Below are positions 31,877 to 42,164 of a stretch of 64,000 bases of DNA, piece by piece. A program made the position numbers and the translations under genes. Positions within the stretch are counted from its first letter, which is position 1. Every line of letters begins with the position of its first letter. The DNA comes from CAVQJU01 sp963729215 (GTDB taxonomy: Bacteria; Acidobacteriota; Vicinamibacteria; Vicinamibacterales; CAVVIG01). The notes under the pieces are model-generated. The model searched no databases. It saw nothing but the letters and a program-made list of their open reading frames with translations, and was not told where the DNA came from. Location of the stretch: contig CAVSND010000031.1 in NCBI GenBank assembly GCA_963729215.1, forward strand, positions 1 to 64,000. The letters run 5' to 3'.

Positions 31877-32110
31877 CGATGATTCCCTGAACATTTGATT
31901 GAATCGCCTTTGAGCGGTGCGCAGTCAACACTCACTCGCGGTCTCGAGGCAGTACGAGGCGTCACCATCACACGACGAAACGCGCGAAAAACCTGAATGA
32001 AACCCGCTCAACCGTAACGAGCCTACCACCCGTCACCAGTCATTAGTAACCCACAATTAACAGCTCCGATACGATGAGGAAACCTCCGCACCGTACCGTA
32101 ACCGTGCCGA

Positions 32111-32800
32111 ATGCCTAGACACCGCGTTCTCATCGTCGAAGACGAGCAAGACATCGCCGGCCTCATCAAGCACACTCTGGAACGCGCCGGCGACACCGAG
32201 GCGTCCGTCGTCGGCAGCGGCGACGCGGCGCTCAAATCCGTGTCCGACCAGCCGCCGGACCTCATCATCCTGGATCTGAATCTGCCGGTGGTGAGCGGCG
32301 TCGAGGTCTGCCGCATCCTGCGATCGCGCGCCGACGGACGGCACGTGCCGATCATCATGCTGACCGCGCGCACGAGCGAAGACGATCGCGTCACCGGCCT
32401 CGAGCTCGGGGCCGACGATTACGTAACCAAGCCGTTCAGCCTGCGCGAGCTCACGGCCCGCGTCCGCGCCGTGCTGCGCCGCAGCTCGGTCAAGGACGAT
32501 CAGCCGCTGCTCAACTACCGCGGCACCCATCTCGTGGCCGACTTCGAAGCTGTCTCAGTCGAAGTCAACCGCGAAACCATTCGCCTGACGCGGCGTGAGT
32601 TCGAACTGCTCCGGTATCTGGTGCAGAACAAGAACCGCGTCGTGTCGCGCGATCGCCTGCTCGAGCGCGTCTGGGGCTACGACCGATCGGTCGAGACGCG
32701 CTCGGTCGACGTCCACGTCGGCCGCCTGCGCAGCAAGCTCCGGGACGCGTCACGGCAGATCGAAACCGTGATCGGGTTGGGCTATCGGTTCGTCGATTGA
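32111..32800 (+). CDS. OmpR/PhoB-family response regulator
   Basis: A 229-residue two-component regulator. Receiver domain: acidic pocket VLIVEDEQD, phospho-acceptor Asp in DLIILDLNLP (about residue 54), switch Thr in MLTART, Lys in YVTKPF. The C-terminal winged helix starts around 130 and has LTRREFELLRYLVQNKNRVVSR and TRSVDVHVGRLRSKL, PhoB-like. No histidine kinase is adjacent, so it is an orphan in this window. The neighbouring SixA, CHAD and PPX genes, and pst genes in the wider region, make phosphate control plausible but unproven. Confidence 0.93.
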   Translation: MPRHRVLIVEDEQDIAGLIKHTLERAGDTEASVVGSGDAALKSVSDQPPDLIILDLNLPVVSGVEVCRILRSRADGRHVPIIMLTARTSEDDRVTGLELGADDYVTKPFSLRELTARVRAVLRRSSVKDDQPLLNYRGTHLVADFEAVSVEVNRETIRLTRREFELLRYLVQNKNRVVSRDRLLERVWGYDRSVETRSVDVHVGRLRSKLRDASRQIETVIGLGYRFVD

Positions 32801-32865
32801 AGAGCGGCCCTTCGCGCGGCACCTTGGAGCCGTGACCGCCAAGCCCTTTGCGCCCGTGGCCTTTC

Positions 32866-33372
32866 TTATTTCTTGAGCGCCTTCAGGATTTTCGGCGTCA
32901 ACATCCACCGCAGGACGCCCGCGCCGCGGAGCGTCCCTCCCTGGACGTCGATCCGGCAGATGCCGCCCTTCTTGAACTCGAGCGGATTGCGCGAGCCGAT
33001 CAGCCAGGCGGCCAGCTCGCCGATTCCCGGCTCGTGCCCGACGATGACGATGTGGGGACGGCGGGTGTGTTTTTCGATCTCCGCGATGATGGCCGTCGGA
33101 GAACCGCCCGGCGCCAGCGCGTCGACGTTGATCACCGGAGGATGGGGGCTGAGAGCGCCGGCAAGGATTTCCGCGGTCTGCCGCGTGCGCACGAGCGGGC
33201 TGGTGAGCACGACATCGGCAGGCAGCTCGAGGCGCGCCAGCGCGTGCGACGCCCGCCGCAGGCGCGACATGCCCTGTTCGGTCAGCGGACGCTTCGTGTC
33301 GTCCGGCCACGCCTCCCCACGCTCTTCCGCGAGTCCGTGGCGAACCAGATAAAGCTCGTACGCAGTGCGCAT
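32866..33372 (-). CDS. sixA: SixA-like phosphohistidine phosphatase
   Basis: A 168-residue histidine phosphatase of the phosphoglycerate-mutase superfamily. It starts MRTAYELYLVRHGLAEERGE with the catalytic RHG at about residues 11-13; the second essential His lies in IVIVGHEPGIGELAAWL. SixA proteins remove phosphate from histidine phosphotransfer domains. The internal ATG at 33372 is chosen because the sequence before it lies in the neighbouring gene's end region. It is 10 bases after the CHAD gene stop, same strand, hence a likely SixA-CHAD pair. Confidence 0.9.
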   Translation of the reverse strand: MRTAYELYLVRHGLAEERGEAWPDDTKRPLTEQGMSRLRRASHALARLELPADVVLTSPLVRTRQTAEILAGALSPHPPVINVDALAPGGSPTAIIAEIEKHTRRPHIVIVGHEPGIGELAAWLIGSRNPLEFKKGGICRIDVQGGTLRGAGVLRWMLTPKILKALKK

Positions 33373-33382
33373 GCCTGCCAAT

Positions 33383-34267
33383 TTAGCTCGCGGCGCGGCG
33401 GCCGGCGGTGCCCTTGAGGCTGCCGGCACGCTCGCAGGCGGAAACAACCGCCGTCTTCTGGTGCATGAAGCGGGCATGCAGGCGGCGGCACTCGTTCTCG
33501 AGGCCGATCACCACGCCGTCGAGCCGGCGCGACATCACCGCATCGCCCGTCGCAAGTGAGGCCTGCACCCGGCGGATGCGATCGAGCAGCACCTGGACGT
33601 CGTGGAGACGTCCGAGGATGTCCTGACCGCGCTTGAGCGCCTTGAGCTCGGCTTTGATATTGGCCCCTGACGCCTCGGCGCCGACTTCGCACGCGTAGCG
33701 CAGTTTCTTGAGCGCGATGCGGACGACATGCAGGCGCTCGGGCAGATAAAGTGCGCCGGCCTCGGCCAGCGCCGTCTTGAGCGCCAGCGCGCGGTGGGTC
33801 ACGCGCGCGTCGAGCGCCCATTGCCAGCTGCGCGACGCCTTCTGCTCCTCGAGGTCTCCTGCGACGTGCTCGAGTTTGCCGGCGATGCGGCGCAGCTCGT
33901 TGATTGGCAGCTTGTCGGGCATGCGGCCGCGGACGCGCTTGCGCTCCTCGGCCACGGCGGACGCCACCTTCTTCATCGCCTGTTGATCGTAGCGCCCCGA
34001 GGCGGATAGCTCCTCGACCAAAAGGCTGAGCACGTCGAGCTCGCGAACGGCTCCAAGCCGTTGTGTCACCTTGCGCAGCCGGCGTCCCAGGCGCCGTGCC
34101 ACACCCGGGTTAACCTGAAGCACCGGAAGGATTTCGCGTAATCGGCGCGATGCGACCCGGGTCTGGTGGAGCGCATGCACGTTGCCTTCGTCCACGCCTT
34201 GTAACATCTGCGTAAATCTATCGAGGCGTTTCCGCAGGAGATCGTAACGCCGTGTTGATGCCTGCAT
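33383..34267 (-). CDS. CHAD-domain protein (polyphosphate-binding)
   Basis: A 294-residue all-helical CHAD protein. Conserved basic and His positions are visible in two repeats: VHALHQTRVASRRLREILPVL (about 31-51) and LHVVRIALKKLRYACEVG (about 183-200), with further LRKVTQRLGAVRELDVL and RLHDVQVLLDRIRR. CHAD (conserved histidine alpha-helical) domains bind polyphosphate through the Lys/Arg-lined pore. It is divergent from ppx with a 50-base gap and upstream of sixA, consistent with a polyphosphate module. Confidence 0.93.
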   Translation of the reverse strand: MQASTRRYDLLRKRLDRFTQMLQGVDEGNVHALHQTRVASRRLREILPVLQVNPGVARRLGRRLRKVTQRLGAVRELDVLSLLVEELSASGRYDQQAMKKVASAVAEERKRVRGRMPDKLPINELRRIAGKLEHVAGDLEEQKASRSWQWALDARVTHRALALKTALAEAGALYLPERLHVVRIALKKLRYACEVGAEASGANIKAELKALKRGQDILGRLHDVQVLLDRIRRVQASLATGDAVMSRRLDGVVIGLENECRRLHARFMHQKTAVVSACERAGSLKGTAGRRAAS

Positions 34268-34317
34268 GGTAGGTAGAGGATGGCTGCTAAAAGGCCCATT
34301 ATAGTAGGAAGGCCCCC

Positions 34318-36111
34318 ATGCGCATCGCCGCGATCGATATAGGTACGAATTCGCTGCACATGATTGTCGTGCGCGTCCGCGCCGATCTGTCGTTCGAAGT
34401 CATCGACCGCGAAAAGGAAATGGTTCGACTGGGCGCCGGCGGTCTCGACGGCCGCGCGCTCACGCCCGAAGCGACGCAGGCCGCGCTGCAGGTCCTGTCG
34501 AAATTCCGGCGCCTCGCCGACTCGCACAACGTCGACGAAATCATCGCCGTCGCGACCAGCGCGACACGCGAAGCCCAGAACGGCGCCAAGTTCCTCAAGC
34601 TCATCACCGAGCGCACGGGCATCCGCCCGCAGGTGATTTCCGGCACCGAAGAAGCGCGCCTGATCCATCAGGCGGCTGCCTACGGCGTCGGGTCGGCCGG
34701 CGACACCGTCGTCGTCATCGACATCGGCGGCGGCAGCGTGGAGATCACGCGGGGCACCGGCCCCAATATGGAGGTCGGCCGCAGCTTCAAGCTCGGCGTC
34801 ATCCGCCTCACCGAGCGGTTCGTGAAAAGCGATCCGCTGGCGCCGCGCGATGAGCGCAGGCTCACTCGATTTCTCGACGCCGAGCTCGGCAAGTACCTCG
34901 ATCAGATCCGCCGGGCCGGCTTCGACCGGGTGGTCGGGACGTCGGGCACGATACTCAGCCTTGGCGCGGTCGCGCTCGCCGAGCGTCATCAGTCTGCCGG
35001 CGCCTCGCTGCGCAACCGCCGGATTCCGGCCAAGCAGCTGCGGCGGACGCGCAAAGCACTGGTCGACCGCGATCTGCAGGAGCGCCTCCGGGTACCGGGT
35101 CTCGAGCCGCGCCGCGCGGACATCGCGGTGGCGGGCGGAATCCTGCTCGATTTGATCCTGAACCGTCTCGGCGCCGAGGACATCACGCTGTGCGATCTGT
35201 CGTTGCGCGAGGGGCTCGTGCTCGACTACGTCGCTCGCCACCGCAAGGAAATCGTCCAGGCGGATCGCTACCCCGACGTGCGACGCCGCAGCGTGTTCGA
35301 GCTTGCCGAGCGCTGCAACTACTGGCCCGAGCACGCGCAGCAGGTCGCCCGCCTCTCGGTCGGACTGTTCGATCAGACGCGCGGCCTTCACGGGCTGACC
35401 GATCGCGAGCGAGAGTGGCTTGAATACGCCGCGCTGCTCCACGACATCGGGGTACACATCAGCTACGAGGGTCATCACAAGCACTCGTACTACCTCATCA
35501 AGAACGGCGACCTGCGGGGATTCGAACCGGATGAGGTTGAAGCCATCGCCCTGGTTGCCCGCTATCATCGGCAGGCCACTCCCAAGCGGCGCCATAACGG
35601 CTACGGGGACTTCAAACGCAAGCGGCGGCGGACCATCCGGACGCTGGCGGCCATCTTGCGTCTGGCTGAAGGGCTGGACCGCAGTCATTCACAGCCCATA
35701 GCAGGGCTCGAGCTGCACGACCGCGGAGAGGACGCCCTGCTTCAGGTCCGGGCCGCTGGTGACGCGGAGCTGGAGTTGTGGGCGGCAAACCGCCACGCGG
35801 CGGCGTTCGTGCGGCTGATCGGCAAGCCGCTGCATGTTGAGGTCGGCGCGAACGCGGCAGGCGGACACACTAATGCTGAACAATCTCACGACACCGCACG
35901 AGTATCCGGGGAAGCTCCTCGTCGTCGAAGGAATAGACGGCTCAGGAAAGACGACGCAGCTGGGCCTGCTGGCGAAGTGGCTGGCGGCGGAAGGCCACAA
36001 GGTGTTCGTCACCGAATGGAACTCGTCCGCCCTGGTGAAGGCCGCGACCAAGACCGGCAAGAAAAAGAACGCGCTGACGCCCATGACGTTCAGCTTGCTG
36101 CACGCCACTGA
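34318..36111 (+). CDS. ppx: Exopolyphosphatase / GppA-family phosphatase with C-terminal HD-type domain
   Basis: Hydrolyses polyphosphate or pppGpp. N-terminal actin-like ATPase fold: AAIDIGTNSLHMIVV, TSATREAQNG, SGTEEARLIHQAAAYG and VVVIDIGGGSVEITRG. The C-terminal helical domain has the HD-like LLHDIGVHISYEGHHKHSYY. Up to about residue 518 the protein is normal; beyond that (from 35873) the open frame runs 80 codons into the thymidylate-kinase-like gene and is Arg-rich and not protein-like. A TAA overlapping the next ATG (TAATG at 35871) exists in another frame, so the true end is probably about 35873 with a missing base just upstream. Confidence 0.9.
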   Translation: MRIAAIDIGTNSLHMIVVRVRADLSFEVIDREKEMVRLGAGGLDGRALTPEATQAALQVLSKFRRLADSHNVDEIIAVATSATREAQNGAKFLKLITERTGIRPQVISGTEEARLIHQAAAYGVGSAGDTVVVIDIGGGSVEITRGTGPNMEVGRSFKLGVIRLTERFVKSDPLAPRDERRLTRFLDAELGKYLDQIRRAGFDRVVGTSGTILSLGAVALAERHQSAGASLRNRRIPAKQLRRTRKALVDRDLQERLRVPGLEPRRADIAVAGGILLDLILNRLGAEDITLCDLSLREGLVLDYVARHRKEIVQADRYPDVRRRSVFELAERCNYWPEHAQQVARLSVGLFDQTRGLHGLTDREREWLEYAALLHDIGVHISYEGHHKHSYYLIKNGDLRGFEPDEVEAIALVARYHRQATPKRRHNGYGDFKRKRRRTIRTLAAILRLAEGLDRSHSQPIAGLELHDRGEDALLQVRAAGDAELELWAANRHAAAFVRLIGKPLHVEVGANAAGGHTNAEQSHDTARVSGEAPRRRRNRRLRKDDAAGPAGEVAGGGRPQGVRHRMELVRPGEGRDQDRQEKERADAHDVQLAARH

Positions 36112-36583
36112 TTTCGCCGACCGCCTGCTCTACAACATCATTCCACCGCTCAAGGCCGGCATGATCGTGCTGGCCGATCGCTACGCCTACACCGCCTTCG
36201 CGCGCGACGCCACGCGGGGCGTCGATCGCCAGTGGGTGCGCGAGCTGTACAGCTTTGCGGTGCGCCCCGACGTGACGCTGTACTTCCGTGTGCCGATCGA
36301 CGTGTCACTGGATCGACTGATGGCCCGGCGCGTCAAGCTGAAGTTCTACGAGGCCGGAATGGACATGGGATGGAGCGCGAACCCGGTCGAGAGCTTCCGG
36401 CTGTTCCAGGGGAAAGTGCTCGACGAGTACGATCGCCTCGTCGAGGAATTCGGGTTGAACGTGGTGAGCGCCGTTGGCAGCATCACCGAGCAGCAGCGGA
36501 TCGTGCGCGATCTCGTTGCCAGGCACATCCGGACCACCCACGTCGTGGAAAAGGCGGAGACACCCGATGAACAACTCGTCTGA
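35873..36583 (+). CDS. Thymidylate kinase-like P-loop kinase, first of a tandem pair
   Basis: A 236-residue nucleoside-monophosphate-kinase-like protein. Walker A VVEGIDGSGKTTQ at about residues 19-31 is intact; the DRY motif appears as VLADRYAYTAFARDA, followed by RPDVTLYFRVPIDVSLDRLMARR. The lid and thymidine-binding positions differ from standard Tmk, so dTMP need not be the substrate. It starts in a TAATG junction with ppx and overlaps the second copy by 17 bases. Probable polycistronic run ppx-kinase1-kinase2. Confidence 0.85.
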   Translation: MLNNLTTPHEYPGKLLVVEGIDGSGKTTQLGLLAKWLAAEGHKVFVTEWNSSALVKAATKTGKKKNALTPMTFSLLHATDFADRLLYNIIPPLKAGMIVLADRYAYTAFARDATRGVDRQWVRELYSFAVRPDVTLYFRVPIDVSLDRLMARRVKLKFYEAGMDMGWSANPVESFRLFQGKVLDEYDRLVEEFGLNVVSAVGSITEQQRIVRDLVARHIRTTHVVEKAETPDEQLV

Positions 36584-37310
36584 GCCGGTCGACGTCGTGG
36601 TCGACAGCCCGACCAACGGCGGGATCCAGCCCGGGAAGTACTACGGCCGCAGCATCCCGTATCTTCCCATCAACGACTACCCCGGCAAGCTGATCGCGGT
36701 CGAGGGCACGGACAGCGTCGGCCGGACGACGCAGATTCAACTGCTGCGGGAATGGCTCGAGGTAAAAGGCTACGGCGTGGTGGAGACCGGGTGGACGCGA
36801 TCGCCGCTGATGCAGCCGACGATCGAGCTGGCCAAGTCGAGCAACACGCTCAACAAGCTGACGTTCGTGCTGCTGTACGCAACCGACTTCGCGGATCGGC
36901 TCGAAAAGGAAATCATCCCGGCGCTCAAGGCGGGATTCGTCGTGCTCACGGACCGTTACATCTACACGGCGCTCGCCCGCGCAGGCGTCCGCGGCGTCGA
37001 CCGGGCCTGGCTCAGGAACCTGTACGGATTCGCCATCGCACCGCACCTCGTCTTCTATCTCAAGGTCGACGTCGACACGTTGATCGGCCGGGTGCTCGGG
37101 TCGCGCGGCATGGACTTCTGGGAGTCCGGCATGGATCTCAAGCACGGCGACGACATCTACGACAGCTTCCGCGCGTACCAGCAGAAACTGCTGCGCGAAT
37201 ACACGTCGATGGCCGACGAATTCCATTTCCGCACGCTCGACGCGCGCCGATCCATCAACAAGATCCAGGACGAACTCCGCCGCCAGGTTCAGGCGTTTCT
37301 CGAACCCTGA
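36567..37310 (+). CDS. Thymidylate kinase-like protein with altered Walker A (K to R), second of the pair
   Basis: A 247-residue paralogue of the preceding gene. It carries a 40-residue N-terminal extension (MNNSSEPVDVVVDSPTNGG...), then the P-loop VEGTDSVGRTTQ, where the invariant lysine is arginine (codon CGG). DRY is kept (VLTDRYIYTALARAG), and HLVFYLKVDVDTLIGRVLGSR parallels copy 1. Loss of the Walker A lysine usually abolishes phosphoryl transfer, so this may be a regulatory or scaffold partner of copy 1 (inference). Overlap of 17 bases indicates coupled translation. Confidence 0.82.
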   Translation: MNNSSEPVDVVVDSPTNGGIQPGKYYGRSIPYLPINDYPGKLIAVEGTDSVGRTTQIQLLREWLEVKGYGVVETGWTRSPLMQPTIELAKSSNTLNKLTFVLLYATDFADRLEKEIIPALKAGFVVLTDRYIYTALARAGVRGVDRAWLRNLYGFAIAPHLVFYLKVDVDTLIGRVLGSRGMDFWESGMDLKHGDDIYDSFRAYQQKLLREYTSMADEFHFRTLDARRSINKIQDELRRQVQAFLEP

Positions 37311-37316
37311 CCAGAG

Positions 37317-37640
37317 GTCCCACAGGGCTAAGCGGGATCACGCAAGGGCTCGGTGTGATCACGCACCGTGCTGGCATGCGATCACGTAAAGGACTGGGTG
37401 GGTCCACGCAAGGTGCTGACGGATCGAACCAGTGCTGATCGAATGCGTCGCGGAATTCACTCGAGCCCTTGCGTGTTGCGGTCAAGCCCGTTGCATGATC
37501 CACGCAGTCCTTTGTCTAATCGCAGATCAGCACTTGTGTGATCGCGCGCCAGCCCTTTGCGCAATCCCACTGAAGCACCTTGCGTGATCCCACTCCAGGC
37601 CTTTGCGTGTTCCCATCCGTGCCCTTTCATGTATCGCTTT
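37317..37640. repeat. Array of degenerate 21-23 bp repeats in two opposed blocks
   Basis: Right block, eight units starting at 37464, 37485, 37506, 37529, 37551, 37574, 37597 and 37619; consensus AGCCCTTTGCGTGATCCCAC. Left block (37317-37440), five or six units in the opposite orientation, such as GATCACGCAAGGGCT. The two blocks face each other around about 37450 and could fold into a long imperfect hairpin. No coding sequence is convincing in this gap. Confidence 0.8.
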
Positions 37641-38601
37641 ATCCAACTACCCCTTGATGTCCGAGCGCTTTGCGTGCGTAAGCCAACTGGCCGACGTGAT
37701 ACGTGTCGTGCATGACGAGAAACGCGATCTGATCCGCGATCGTCGTGATTGCCGGCGTCGGCGCTCGCAGTGCGGGCCTGGCGAGATCCGCGGCTGTGAG
37801 ACGGCCGAGCGTCGCGTACAGCCGTCTGTTGACGTCATGTGACACCGCCTGCACGGCCTCCTGCGTCGGATAGCCCGCGGCGCTGCCAAGGCTCGCGCCG
37901 CGCGCAAAGAGATCGCCCCAGCCCGTGTCGACCCCGTCGCCGAACATCTTCGGGATTTGCGCGCGCGTGCTGACCATGTGACCCAGAATCCAGAGCATCG
38001 GGTTGCTGCGATCGGTCGGCCGGCGCCAGAGATCTTCCGCGGCGACCTTCTCGAACGCCCGCGACGCGAGGCTGTCGTTGATCGTGAAAATCAGCGCCAG
38101 GGGCGCCACCGCCGGATGGTAGTCGGTGGCTCGCGCGGCGTAGGTTTGCAGCAGGCCGCCCCAGCCATTCGGGCTATCCACGCCAGACCTGACGTTCCCG
38201 GCGCCTTCGCCGTGCCGCTCGAAGTGACGGTGTTCGAGGTCCACGCGCGTGAGGCCGTCGGGCTCCGCGGTGAAACGAACCTCGACCTCGCTGGCCTTGT
38301 TCAGGTCCGGCTCGTATTGCCACGTCGGGCCGATCTGCCACGCCAGCACGAACCGGTTCGGCGGCTCCCATGTCAGCACACGTCCCCAGTCGCATTCGGT
38401 CCCGTCGGCCTCGCGGCCGAAGCATCGGCCGCCGGCGCGAGATTCGATGACGGCCTTCACCATCGGCTGCTTGCCGATGTGGTGAGAGCGCGGCCACCAC
38501 GTGTCGAAGCCATCGGTGAAGACCTTGAACGCGTGATCGACGGTGGCCTTGACGGTGATCGTTTTCCTGACGGGGGTGAGTGCCTCAGCTGTGTTCGTCA
38601 C
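37639..38601 (-). CDS. SRPBCC (AHSA1-like) domain fused to a DinB-like domain
   Basis: A 320-residue two-domain protein. N-terminal SRPBCC ligand-binding domain: ITVKATVDHAFKVFTDGFDTWW, then CDWGRVLTWEPPNRFVLAWQ and TRVDLEHRHFERHGEGA (to about 160). The C-terminal DinB-type helical bundle spans about 180-320, with LWILGHMVSTRAQIPKM and FLVMHDTYHVGQLAYARKALG, whose histidines resemble DinB metal ligands. The GTG at 38601 is chosen for its GGAGGAAAC ribosome site; upstream sequence belongs to the arsR gene. It follows arsR by 25 bases, the common ArsR-SRPBCC pair. Function unknown. Confidence 0.85.
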   Translation of the reverse strand: MTNTAEALTPVRKTITVKATVDHAFKVFTDGFDTWWPRSHHIGKQPMVKAVIESRAGGRCFGREADGTECDWGRVLTWEPPNRFVLAWQIGPTWQYEPDLNKASEVEVRFTAEPDGLTRVDLEHRHFERHGEGAGNVRSGVDSPNGWGGLLQTYAARATDYHPAVAPLALIFTINDSLASRAFEKVAAEDLWRRPTDRSNPMLWILGHMVSTRAQIPKMFGDGVDTGWGDLFARGASLGSAAGYPTQEAVQAVSHDVNRRLYATLGRLTAADLARPALRAPTPAITTIADQIAFLVMHDTYHVGQLAYARKALGHQGVVG

Positions 38602-38626
38602 GTTTCCTCCTTGGCCGTCTGCTCCA

Positions 38627-38944
38627 CTACGGCAGATGGGCCGGCTGCTCGGCGGCGCGCTTGAAGGCGGCCAGCGCGTCGGTCCAGAACCGATCGAAAT
38701 AGGCGCGAAGCGTCTTGATGCCCGCCGGATCGAGCTCATAGATGCGGTTCCGTCCCGCTCGACGTTCACGCACGAGACGGGCTTCCCTGAGAACACGCAG
38801 GTGCTTGGAGATCGCCGGGCGGGTGACGTCGAAATGGTCGGCGAGCTCCGTCACGCCGTGGGGCCGATCCGTCAGGTGCGCGAGGAGCGCCCTCCGCGTC
38901 GGGTCGGCCAGGCCACGGAAGGGGTCCGCCTTATTCGTAACCAT
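38627..38944 (-). CDS. ArsR-family transcriptional repressor
   Basis: A 105-residue winged-helix regulator: DPFRGLADPTRRALLAHLTD at the N-terminus, recognition helix region VTRPAISKHLRVLREARLV, wing RRAGRNRIYELDPAGI, then a C-terminal helix for dimerisation. No metal-binding cysteines, so it is the non-metal ArsR type that usually partners SRPBCC proteins. The start ATG at 38944 lies inside an 18-bp perfect palindrome, which argues for autorepression; an ATG at 38956 is an alternative. No Shine-Dalgarno is evident, so the mRNA may be leaderless. Confidence 0.88.
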   Translation of the reverse strand: MVTNKADPFRGLADPTRRALLAHLTDRPHGVTELADHFDVTRPAISKHLRVLREARLVRERRAGRNRIYELDPAGIKTLRAYFDRFWTDALAAFKRAAEQPAHLP

Positions 38945-38953
38945 ATGGTTACG
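38936..38953. promoter_or_regulatory. 18-bp palindromic ArsR operator covering the arsR start codon
   Basis: CGTAACCATATGGTTACG is a perfect palindrome and includes the ATG of arsR on the minus strand. It is the only such element in the arsR-pstB gap. Position and symmetry fit an autoregulatory operator for the ArsR-SRPBCC-DinB operon; pstB starts about 110 bases away on the other strand. Confidence 0.7.
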
Positions 38954-39064
38954 CATTATGGCGAAGGGCGCCGGACAGGTCAAGCGGTCCTCGCGAGCGT
39001 CTCCGTTACCCGGAATTTACATCCGGGAAACGCCGGGGAAACTGGTACGCGATACCCTTTGGGA

Positions 39065-39899
<835 letters not shown>

Positions 39900-39902
39900 A
39901 GC

Positions 39903-40592
39903 ATGGAACTCGAACGCCACGGACGGCATTTTCAGGAGGAGCTCGAGCAGCTCAAGACGCGGCTGCTCGAAATGGGCGGCCTCGCCGAGGAACAGGTGCG
40001 CCTCGCCGTCAAGGCGTTGACCGAGCGCGACCGCGAACTCGTCGCGCTCGCCCTGAACGGCGACGAACCGATCAACAGGCTGCACATCGAGATCGACGGC
40101 CGCTGCTTCACGCTGCTCGCGCTGCACCAGCCGATGGCCGTGGACCTGCGGGCGATCGTCGCGGCCGTCAAGATCAACACCGATCTCGAGCGGGTCGGGG
40201 ACCTCGCGATCAACATCGCGGAAGCGGCGCGGCGGTACGCCCAGCATGCCCCGGTCAAGAAGCTGATCGACATCCCGCGGATGGCCAATATCGCGCAGAA
40301 CATGCTCCGCGATTCGCTCGACGCCTTCGTCCGCCGCGACACCGAGCTCGCGCAGCGCGTGTTGAACGAAGACGACAAGCTCGACGACCTGAAGACCCAG
40401 ATCTTCCGCGAGCTCCTGACTTACATGCTGCAAGACCCCAGCACGATTGAAGGGGCGCTCGATCTCATCCTGATTTCCCGCCACCTCGAACGCATCGGCG
40501 ATCACGCCACGAACATCGCCGAAGACGTCATTTTCATGGTGTCGGCTCGCGACGTCCGCCACCACGCCAGCGAGGGACAGCCCTCGCACTGA
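39903..40592 (+). CDS. phoU: Phosphate signalling/transport regulator PhoU
   Basis: A 229-residue protein of two three-helix bundles. Start MELERHGRHFQEELEQLK. First metal-binding motif region INTDLERVGDLAINIAEAARR (about 99-118), second ISRHLERIGDHATNIAEDVIF (about 195-215), both with the ExxxD pattern that binds metal clusters. PhoU inhibits PstSCAB and quiets the PhoR/PhoB system when phosphate is plentiful. It directly follows pstB, as usual. Confidence 0.96.
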   Translation: MELERHGRHFQEELEQLKTRLLEMGGLAEEQVRLAVKALTERDRELVALALNGDEPINRLHIEIDGRCFTLLALHQPMAVDLRAIVAAVKINTDLERVGDLAINIAEAARRYAQHAPVKKLIDIPRMANIAQNMLRDSLDAFVRRDTELAQRVLNEDDKLDDLKTQIFRELLTYMLQDPSTIEGALDLILISRHLERIGDHATNIAEDVIFMVSARDVRHHASEGQPSH

Positions 40593-40610
40593 ACCGAGAG
40601 CCTGAAGTAA

Positions 40611-40631
40611 AAAGTTTAAAGTTCAAAGTTT
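40611..40631. repeat. 7-bp tandem repeat between phoU and yacG
   Basis: Three head-to-tail heptamers AAAGTTT, AAAGTTC, AAAGTTT, followed by GAAG. AT-rich in a GC-rich region. It lies 19 bases after the phoU stop and 33 before yacG and may overlap a promoter. Confidence 0.65.
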
Positions 40632-40663
40632 GAAGTCGATATAATCCAGGTGCGGGTGTAGGC

Positions 40664-40859
40664 ATGGCGGAGCCCCCGAAACCAGAGAATGTAGAATTGT
40701 GCGTGTTCTGCAGGCGTCATCCGGCCGAGCAGGCCTGGCGCCCCTTCTGCAGCGAACGCTGCAGGATGCAGGACCTGGCGCGCTGGGCCGACGAATCCTA
40801 TCGAGCGGCCGGCGAGCCTGGCGAGCTCGTGGAAGACAGCGAAAAGGCAACCGACCCCG

Positions 40860-40867
<8 letters not shown>
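40664..40867 (+). CDS. yacG: DNA gyrase inhibitor YacG-type zinc protein
   Basis: A 67-residue zinc-ribbon protein. The four-cysteine site reads CVFCRRHPAEQAWRPFCSER then C, followed by RMQDLARWADESYR; this Cys-x2-Cys...Cys-x3-Cys plus DLxxWAxExY pattern is characteristic of YacG, which binds GyrB and inhibits supercoiling in E. coli. The C-terminal tail is acidic (GELVEDSEKATDPDG). Its stop overlaps the gltA start by 8 bases. Confidence 0.88.
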
Positions 40868-42153
<1,286 letters not shown>

Positions 42154-42164
42154 GTCCCACGAAT

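Noticed and set aside
30938..31882. Plus-strand 314-residue frame over the TIGR03435 gene
   Set aside because: No signal peptide or domain; opposite strand matches TIGR03435 along its full length.
37317..37640. CRISPR array
   Set aside because: Units abut with no unique spacers, drift strongly and change orientation; no cas genes nearby.
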